NCBI GenBank assembly: GCA_009838595.1
Contig: VXRI01000174.1
Span: 1 to 8,451, forward strand
DNA length: 8,451 nucleotides
Direction: 5' to 3'
DNA from: Chloroflexota bacterium
GTDB lineage: Bacteria > Chloroflexota > Dehalococcoidia > Lucifugimonadales > JADFKI01
A program made the translations under genes and the position numbers. The stretch's first letter is position 1. Each line of letters begins with the position of its first letter. Under the pieces are notes generated by a model. It was given only the letters and a program-made list of their open reading frames with translations. It was not told the origin of the DNA and ran no database searches. Positions 1 to 4,696 of the stretch are shown here, piece by piece.

Positions 1-447
1 ATCTACAACTCGGAGCATCGCCCCATTAAGGTCATCCAAGTCGATGTAACTCATGACACGGATGAAGACAAGATTCAAAGGCTGCTCAAGCTAGGCGTAG
101 AAACTTGTGTAGCCAAGATACGAACACACAGAGATCTGAACTCATTGATCATTACCGAAGGGGAATGCCGGAGCTCTCTCAGGCGATTCTCGCCAGACGC
201 CGATGCCGTAAATCAGGCGGTGCCCAACATCCGACAGCGGAGCACAAACCTAATAATTCAGCGCGCCGCCGACAAGACGATCGAAGGCATGATACAAGCG
301 CTTGCGTCGTGCAGTCCGAGGGTGCGCCGCGAATTCTACGACTTGCTCATCGGAAGCAGCAGAGTGTATGGGCGCTACCCAATATCCGAGGCGAATCCCA
401 AATATCAGATACTCGCGGACGCCGAAAAATTGGGCAGCCAAGATTAA
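1..447 (+). CDS. C-terminal part of an unrecognised protein (5' end outside the window)
   Basis: Frame 1 is open from the first base to a TAA at 445-447, giving 148 residues with no start needed inside the window, so this is the 3' end of a longer gene. I do not recognise the family. The visible part is soluble and mixed in charge, without a signal peptide, membrane segment or Cys motif. It starts with a beta-like stretch (IKVIQVDVTH, residues 9-18), then a charged helix (about 22-32), then a helical region around residues 85-120. GC over the first 420 bases is about 53%, lower than the roughly 60% of the amidase gene beside it, which could mean a different origin or weaker codon selection. 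It converges on the amidase gene with only 30 bases between the two stop codons. Internal starts, such as TTG at 145, would give a shorter protein but are not needed. Confidence 0.55.
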   Translation: MYNSEHRPIKVIQVDVTHDTDEDKIQRLLKLGVETCVAKIRTHRDLNSLIITEGECRSSLRRFSPDADAVNQAVPNIRQRSTNLIIQRAADKTIEGMIQALASCSPRVRREFYDLLIGSSRVYGRYPISEANPKYQILADAEKLGSQD

Positions 448-477
448 ACAAAGCCCATAGCGTACTGTACGGCTAGG

Positions 478-1884
478 CTAAAGCCCTTCCGGGTGACGAG
501 TGTGCCAGTCGGTCAACGACTGGTACGCCCGTGCCACCGCCAGGATGCGGTTTTCGTCATAAGCCCGTCCCATAAACTGTATGCCGGTGGGTAGCCCTTC
601 GTCCGAGAAGCCGTTCGGCACACTTATCGAAGGCAAGCCCGCGCTGTTGCCTACCGCGCCCATCGTGTCTCGCGCCGTGCCAGCCACGACACCGCGGAAG
701 TCCCGGTCTATGGGCGGCGCAGTGCTCGTGCCGGTCGGCGCTACCAGCGCGTCGTAGCCCTTCATCGCTTCGTCTGCAACGCGCGCTATTTTGCCGCGAA
801 TTCGCAGCGCGCGGATGTAGTCCTGCGCAGGAATCATCAGGCGCGCGTGCGGATGATGGCACTCCGGCGCGGTCAACCCTGCGACAGCGCCGCTCTCGAT
901 AAAGTCCTCGAACACGCTCGCCGATTCCGCGTTCAGAATCGTGCGCGTTGCCGCTTCGTATGGCAAGTCGGGAAACTCTATCTCTTCGATGTCCGCCACA
1001 TCCGCCAGCGTGCCAAGCGCGCGCTCGAAATTCGCCGCGACTACTTCTTGCCTGCCCTCGGTTACATTCTTCAGCACCGCGAGCTTGAACCGCCGACCGA
1101 CCCATGCGTGGATGTCGTAGCGATACGGCATGTCGGTCGTGGATGGGTCGTCAGTATCCGCGCCGGCAATCGCTTCAAGTACAATGCCGCAGTCGTCCGC
1201 GGTCAGGCACAGCGGACCGAGTTTGTCCAGTGTCCACGAAAGCACCATCGCGCCCTGCCTGCTGACACGCCCGTATGTCGGACGCAGCCCTGCCAGACCG
1301 CAGTTGTTCGCGGGGGATAGTATCGATCCCCAAGTTTCGGAGCCGATTGCGAATGGCACGAGTCCCGCCGCCACCGCCGCGCCGGAGCCGCTTGACGAGC
1401 CACCCGACCATGCTTCATTGCCCTCACTACCCCAAGGCGTCATCCCCGGTCCCGTGAACGATGCGTTTGGCTGCCGGTATCCCATCCCGCCGGCAATCTC
1501 GACCATCGAGAGCTTCGCTGCGAGTGTCGCCCCCGCCGCTTCGAGTTTGCGCACGACCGCAGCGTCATATTCAAAGACCTGCTCGCGGAACGGAGCGGCG
1601 CCCCAAGTCGTCGGAATGCCGCCGGATGTGGCGAGCAAATCCTTCGCGCCGTATGGGATGCCGTGCAATGCGCCCTTGTACTCGCCGGCGGCAATCTCCC
1701 TTTCGGCGCGGCGCGCCTGCTCCATCGCGCGCTCCGCAGTAACGGTGACGACGGCATTATAGCGATGCCCTATGCTCTCCAGCCGCGCGACGAATGTCTC
1801 GGCAAGTTCCACAGGCGACACCTGCCGCGTGTGCACAAGTTCCGCAAGTTCGCGTATTGGCGTGAATACCGGATTCACCGTCAT
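478..1884 (-). CDS. Amidase-signature family hydrolase
   Basis: This 468-residue protein belongs to the amidase-signature family, cytoplasmic Ser-cisSer-Lys hydrolases that split amide bonds. The catalytic set is visible: Lys81 in GAKDLL, cis-Ser163 in the GGSSSGSG loop, and nucleophile Ser187 in GSETWGSI, 24 residues after the cis-Ser as in characterised members. The usual TGGS next to the nucleophile is TWGS here (Trp185), a variant that may shape the substrate pocket. The C-terminal LPTGIQFMGRAYDE block is also typical. Length is normal for the family. The ATG at 1884 has GGAGAG about 7 bases upstream. It lies 160 bases downstream of a small GatC/AtzG-like gene on the same strand. No gatB is present, so a role in the tRNA amidotransferase is unlikely. 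Substrate unknown; a catabolic or detoxifying amidase is most likely. Confidence 0.9.
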   Translation of the reverse strand: MTVNPVFTPIRELAELVHTRQVSPVELAETFVARLESIGHRYNAVVTVTAERAMEQARRAEREIAAGEYKGALHGIPYGAKDLLATSGGIPTTWGAAPFREQVFEYDAAVVRKLEAAGATLAAKLSMVEIAGGMGYRQPNASFTGPGMTPWGSEGNEAWSGGSSSGSGAAVAAGLVPFAIGSETWGSILSPANNCGLAGLRPTYGRVSRQGAMVLSWTLDKLGPLCLTADDCGIVLEAIAGADTDDPSTTDMPYRYDIHAWVGRRFKLAVLKNVTEGRQEVVAANFERALGTLADVADIEEIEFPDLPYEAATRTILNAESASVFEDFIESGAVAGLTAPECHHPHARLMIPAQDYIRALRIRGKIARVADEAMKGYDALVAPTGTSTAPPIDRDFRGVVAGTARDTMGAVGNSAGLPSISVPNGFSDEGLPTGIQFMGRAYDENRILAVARAYQSLTDWHTRHPEGL

Positions 1885-1918
1885 TGCATACTCTCCAATT
1901 CAATCTTTGCCACATGTA

Positions 1919-1980
1919 CCTTCCCTATACGGGAAGATGGGAAAGGTTAGGATGGGGACTATATCTAACACTGCCCATCC
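1919..1980. repeat. REP-like palindromic repeat with two hairpins
   Basis: This element lies between the GatC/AtzG-like gene and the amidase. It holds two hairpins: CTTCCC (1920-1925) paired with GGGAAG (1931-1936) around a 5-base loop, and GGATGGG (1950-1956) paired with CCCATCC (1974-1980) around a 17-base loop. The 14-mer AAGGTTAGGATGGG (1943-1956) recurs inverted at 2470-2483, and related C- or G-rich words appear near 4190 and 4624-4652. This is the look of a dispersed intergenic repeat family. Lying in the leader of the amidase gene, it could affect mRNA stability or coupling between the two genes. Confidence 0.6.
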
Positions 1981-2044
1981 GAGTAACACCCGTGCAAGCC
2001 ATCGTCATAGACAAGGCACTGCACCGATCACAAATGCCTTGCTA

Positions 2045-2284
2045 TCAGTCCCTGCGATACGGCGGCACGCTGAACGGCGAATCGCCATGCCCAAGTTCAA
2101 CGGCTCGCATATCCTCGGACGCCTTCACTATCGCCTTCGCCGCCTCGCCCACTTCATCGAACTCGTCCTCGCTGAGCCGGTCGCCATAGCGCTGCCGCAG
2201 GACGGTCATGATTTGCTCTACTCTAGGATGTGGTTCGAGTGATTCGTCCTCTTCGCACGTCCTGTCTGTCTCGTTAGTGTTCAT
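2045..2284 (-). CDS. Small GatC/AtzG-like protein paired with the amidase
   Basis: This 79-residue acidic protein has an N-terminal polar tail (1-18), a helical core (about 20-60, HPRVEQIMTVLRQRYGDRLS then EFDEVGEAAKAIVKASEDMR), and a short ending with GDSP and PPYRRD. Two helices followed by a short extended tail, and a position just before an amidase, recall GatC and AtzG, small proteins that wrap around and stabilise amidase partners. The family assignment is inference from shape and context; no catalytic motif is expected. The ATG at 2284 is preceded by AGAGGT about 6 bases upstream, a good ribosome site. It ends with TGA directly followed by an in-frame TAG, which shows UGA working as a normal stop in this genome. 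Likely cotranscribed with the amidase across a 160-base gap that holds a REP-like repeat. Confidence 0.65.
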   Translation of the reverse strand: MNTNETDRTCEEDESLEPHPRVEQIMTVLRQRYGDRLSEDEFDEVGEAAKAIVKASEDMRAVELGHGDSPFSVPPYRRD

Positions 2285-2309
2285 GAATTACCTCTGGCGC
2301 GGTCTTGCA

Positions 2310-2367
2310 AATGCCCGATGAATTTGGCAATTTGGATATCAACCGCATTTCATTCATCAAGGGCATT
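2310..2367. repeat. Imperfect inverted repeat upstream of the GatC/AtzG-like gene
   Basis: The left arm AATGCCCGATGAA (2310-2322) pairs with the right arm TTCATCAAGGGCATT (2353-2367): 13 base pairs with a two-base insertion in the right arm, around a 30-base AT-rich centre. It sits 26 bases upstream of the start codon at 2284, where a promoter or leader would be, so it could be an operator or a leader stem. The rest of the 2285-2528 gap shows only a copy of the 14-mer repeat at 2470-2483. Confidence 0.4.
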
Positions 2368-2469
2368 CGAATGATTGCTCTGCTCGTCAGTGTATCTGAT
2401 TTCGCCGCCGTTTTTCGATGGTGAAGGGCTGAATAGAGTGCGATGTTTCAAACATTTAGGAGATTTTCG

Positions 2470-2483
2470 CCCATCCTAACCTT
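2470..2483. repeat. Inverted copy of the REP-like 14-mer
   Basis: CCCATCCTAACCTT is the exact reverse complement of AAGGTTAGGATGGG at 1943-1956. It lies 46 bases past the stop codon of the DUF3179 gene. Only this core is shared, so it is probably a truncated member of the same dispersed repeat. Confidence 0.5.
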
Positions 2484-2528
2484 ACAGCGTAGGTCGAAGG
2501 GAGTGATGCGCCGACATATCTACAAATC

Positions 2529-4106
2529 TCACTGCCATAATAGCGTATCCGGGTGCGTAATGTACCAGCCGAACCAGAAGGAAATGTTTGCCGGATGCAG
2601 CGGTAGTGTGCGTGTTGGGTCGTCGCGCATGGTTAGCGAGTCTCGATTGACTTGCCAGATGGCGCCGGTGTCGTCGATTAACGTGGTGGGCAGGCTGTCG
2701 CGGGCGTTGTCAGGCAAGGTGAACTGCGTGCCTTCCGTACGGAAAGCGAGTGCGTCCGATGACAGCGCCGATGCTACGATGAGCATATCCGTGCCGCCTA
2801 CGCTGTCGTTGACGACACGCGCTTGTTGCAGGGCGTCTATGGAATATGCCTTGCGCTCTTCGCCTACGGACACGCCCAGCACAAGCTGCTTGGGGGCTAG
2901 GCGTTCGTCGCGATTCCATATCGGAAACATCGTGTCCGGGTCGGCGCGGTAGGCGTGGTATATAGAGCGGCTGTCGTCCTCGCTCTCGTACATACGCGGC
3001 GCGTAGTAGCCGGTTTCGCGCGACAGCACTTTCGTGTCCGGATGCTCAGCGCGCCATTCGCCCCAAGTGGTGAGCGCGACGGGGAAGTAGTCCAATTTTG
3101 CGCCGCTGCCTACCAGTTCGCCTACTATCGGCACGCCGAGAAGCTGGCTCCAGAGCGTATCGGTTTGACGGTCGTACATCACCTTGTTGCTGCGGTAGAG
3201 CAAGCCGGATGTGCCGAATGAGGTCGGTTCACCGTTGACCTTCGCGGAATACACGATCCCGCTATTGCACAACGTTCACCACGCCAGCGAGATTGGTTCG
3301 CCGCCGATAGTGTCGTTCACCATTTCGTGCCCATTGATGATGCGCAGTGGGTAGGCGCGCGTATCGCCGTTGATGGACACGCCGAACACTCTATCGTCGT
3401 CTCGCAGATAGTCCGCCGCGTCCGAAGTCAGCAGCTTCGGCGCGTATATGTCCGGTATGCCGTCCGTAATTACGCCGCCCCAGACAATCTCGGTTGGGTC
3501 AACGGTAATCTGCCCTTCAAGCGCAGGACGGAGGAAGCGCGCGAATTGCGGGTATATCTGGTACAAGATGTCTATCTTCCAATCCAGGTAGCCGTCCGGC
3601 GGCGGGTAGTCTGCGCTGTTCCTGCCCAGCCATTCCATCCACTGCTTCCAATCTTCGCCGCCGTACTGCTCGCCGGTCAGTTCGCGCAAGACTTCGGCCG
3701 ACGCCTCGCGCGCGTTCGCCGTGGACTGGTAGCGCATGGATTCTATCAGCACCGGCACCATCGACTTGTCGCCGTTGAGCCGCACTTCTTCGAGCGCGTC
3801 ATAGGTGCGAGCGCTGGTCATCCCAAAGCCCGGAAACACCTTGTACATCGCGCGGTCGGAGTCGTATGGTATCGGCGTGGGCTCAGGCGTGGACACGGCA
3901 GTTGGCGTCATCACTGCTGCTGATGGCGTGGAAGTTGGACTAGGCGTCGCTAATTCGGCGGCAGGCAATTGCGTTGCGGGCGATTCGACCGGCGGTGATA
4001 TAGGCGCGGGCGTCGGTTCGGCGGCGCAGGCAACTACCGTGATTAGCGCCGTTGCGAGCGCGGAAGTTAGAACGCTGATTGGCGTTATTCTCGAGGTTAG
4101 TGGCAC
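2529..4106 (-). CDS. DUF3179-family lipoprotein with predicted selenocysteine (in-frame UGA)
   Basis: Read through one in-frame UGA (3278-3276), this gene encodes 525 residues. Residues 1-27 form a lipoprotein signal peptide ending in the lipobox VVAC (lipidated Cys27), so the protein should be anchored outside the membrane. A Pro/Thr/Ser linker (28-80) and a HEAT-like helical part (about 95-165) precede the DUF3179 domain (about 215-520). The UGA is residue 277 in LAW-U-TLCNSG, where family members usually have Cys, as in a Y-C-x-L-C context, giving a U-x-x-C pair (U277, C280). Similarity continues unbroken after it (SGLLYRSN, MYDRQTDTLWSQL, TTWGEWR), and a SECIS-like hairpin follows. Residues 240-276 resemble 408-446, an internal duplication. 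Family function is unknown; a redox role is inferred from U-x-x-C. The start is GTG with AGGA upstream and an in-frame TAA just before it. The true stop is UGA, backed by TAG after two codons. A TGC-to-TGA error or mutation is the alternative. Confidence 0.85.
3244..3262 (-). promoter_or_regulatory. Predicted bacterial SECIS hairpin of the DUF3179 gene
   Basis: In the mRNA, bases 3262-3256 (GCGGGAU) pair with 3250-3244 (AUUCCGC), a 7-bp stem including one G-U pair, closing the 5-base loop CGUGU (3255-3251). Twenty bases separate the UGA (3278-3276) from the loop, and a G is the second loop base. Both agree with what I recall of bacterial SECIS models (loop about 16-37 bases after UGA, a G in the first two loop positions). 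The hairpin lies inside the coding frame, as bacterial SECIS elements do, and would recruit SelB with Sec-tRNA. Confidence 0.72.
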
Positions 4107-4185
4107 GTTACATCCTTACGGTCTCACTTCTAGTCCTTCATCTATAAGATGTGCGGTTGGGCAAAACGATAGCGCGTGTCCATTA

Positions 4186-4203
4186 TTTCCCCCATCCTTA
4201 CCA
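4186..4203. repeat. Partial copy of the REP-like repeat
   Basis: The C-rich word CCCCCATCCTTACC resembles the reverse complement of the GGTTAGGATGGGG core at 1946-1957, with one mismatch in the core. It has no hairpin partner and overlaps the first copy of an 11-base direct repeat. It is probably a degenerate fragment. Confidence 0.3.
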
Positions 4204-4223
4204 CAAGCCTTACTTACCACAAG
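4197..4223. repeat. Direct repeat CTTACCACAAG x2 upstream of the ArsC-like gene
   Basis: CTTACCACAAG occurs at 4197-4207 and again, identical, at 4213-4223, a period of 16 bases. The pair sits 35-61 bases before the start codon of the ArsC-like gene, a place suited to a regulator that binds direct repeats. A chance or repeat-derived duplication is also possible. Confidence 0.4.
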
Positions 4224-4245
4224 AGAAGATAATTATACGAGAAAC

Positions 4246-4250
4246 GGAGG
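4246..4250 (+). promoter_or_regulatory. Ribosome binding site that fixes the start of the ArsC-like selenoprotein
   Basis: GGAGG lies 7 bases before the ATG at 4258. This strong site places the true start 11 codons upstream of the in-frame UGA, so translation must meet the UGA. The internal GTG at 4309 has no such site. Confidence 0.75.
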
Positions 4251-4257
4251 CGTAGTA

Positions 4258-4605
4258 ATGGCAGAAGTTCAATTCTACACTTGGGCACGATGAAGCACGT
4301 GCCGCAAGGTGAAGGCGTCGCTTTCACAGGACGGGACAGAGCTTGATGAGCGTGATTTCTTCAAGGACGGGTTCACGGAGACAGAACTGCGCGGGCTGTT
4401 GGGAGACACGGACCCGGCAGATGTGTTTTCGTGGCGCAGTCCTTCGGCGCGCAAGCTAGGGCTTGACCGTGCCACGGTGCCGGCGGACGAATTGATCCGC
4501 CTGATGCTGGACGAGCCACGCCTGATACGCCGCCCGCTGATAAATGTCAACGGACGGCTAATCGTAGGCACGGACAAGAAGGCGATGGCAGAGGCGTTTG
4601 GATAG
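4258..4605 (+). CDS. ArsC/Spx-like thioredoxin-fold protein with predicted selenocysteine (in-frame UGA)
   Basis: Read through the UGA at 4291-4293, this gene encodes 115 residues, the normal length for ArsC/Spx-like proteins, cytoplasmic thioredoxin-fold enzymes related to glutaredoxin-dependent arsenate reductase. The first strand VQFYTW (4-9) leads to U12-S-T-C15-R-K, where the family has C-x-x-C-R-K. Then come the ArsC-typical RDFFKDGFTETELRGLL block (about 36-50), the RSPSARKLGL segment, and the C-terminal PRLIRRPLI strand with its cis-Pro, followed by GRLIVG. The resolving Cys15 is kept, so a U-x-x-C selenenylsulfide is possible. A 7-bp hairpin at the right distance supports recoding. 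The substrate could be arsenate or a protein or small-molecule disulfide; sequence alone does not decide. It is divergent from the DUF3179 gene and followed by a hairpin repeat. Without recoding, only 98 residues from GTG at 4309 would be made, lacking the first strand and the active site. Confidence 0.87.
4309..4327 (+). promoter_or_regulatory. Predicted bacterial SECIS hairpin of the ArsC-like gene
   Basis: Bases 4309-4315 (GUGAAGG) pair with 4321-4327 (CUUUCAC), a 7-bp stem with one G-U pair, closing the loop CGUCG (4316-4320). If C4316 pairs with G4320 the loop is GUC. The loop starts 22 bases after the UGA (4291-4293), inside the usual bacterial SECIS range, and a G is in the first two loop positions. 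Stem length, loop length and the CGU start of the loop match the hairpin in the divergent DUF3179 gene. Confidence 0.75.
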
Positions 4606-4623
4606 AACTACATTCGGCGAAAT

Positions 4624-4648
4624 CCCTTCCCTCTTAGCGGGGGAAGGG
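4624..4648. repeat. Palindromic REP-like hairpin between convergent genes
   Basis: CCCTTCCC (4624-4631) pairs with GGGAAGGG (4641-4648), 8 perfect base pairs around a 9-base loop, followed by a GGATAAG-like word akin to the repeat core. It sits between the stop of the ArsC-like gene (4605) and that of the carboxyltransferase gene (4697). It has no T-tract, so it may slow or protect transcripts from both sides but is not a classic intrinsic terminator. Confidence 0.55.
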
Positions 4649-4696
4649 AAGGATAAGTGAAAGAACGCCTCGCCCTACTGCGGCGCGCGTTGCGAA

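Larger units (their letters stand above)
4107..4257. promoter_or_regulatory. Shared divergent promoter region of the two predicted selenoprotein genes
   Basis: This 151-base region separates the starts of the DUF3179 gene (-) and the ArsC-like gene (+), so it must hold both promoters unless one is transcribed from further away. Possible -10 elements are TATAGA on the minus strand (4146-4141) and GATAAT on the plus strand (4228-4233). I see no convincing -35 for either. An 11-base direct repeat lies just upstream of the plus-strand candidate. Confidence 0.45.

Noticed and set aside
105..476. Alternative 123-codon frame at the left edge
   Set aside because: It is Arg- and Ser-rich and low in hydrophobic core residues; the frame open from base 1 has a more protein-like composition.
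451..476. Short self-complementary stretch between the convergent stops (GTACTGTAC)
   Set aside because: The loop would be a single base, so it cannot form a stable hairpin; no terminator is called.
2529..3272. Second half of DUF3179 as an independent gene from TTG
   Set aside because: No ribosome site precedes it, and it begins in the middle of the conserved domain, two codons after the UGA.
3276..3278. DUF3179 gene as a pseudogene or split by a sequencing error
   Set aside because: A single TGA at a conserved Cys codon, no frameshift, a well-placed hairpin and a second similar case 1 kb away make Sec recoding more likely. An error (TGC or TGT read as TGA) cannot be fully excluded without read data.
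4291..4293. UGA reassigned to Cys, Trp or Gly in the whole genome
   Set aside because: The other long genes contain no in-frame UGA, and the 79-residue gene, the biotin carrier gene and the DUF3179 gene all end at UGA where the families end.
4309..4605. ArsC-like gene starting at the internal GTG
   Set aside because: It has no clear ribosome site there and would lack the first strand and the C-x-x-C region, while a strong GGAGG and ATG lie upstream in the same frame.
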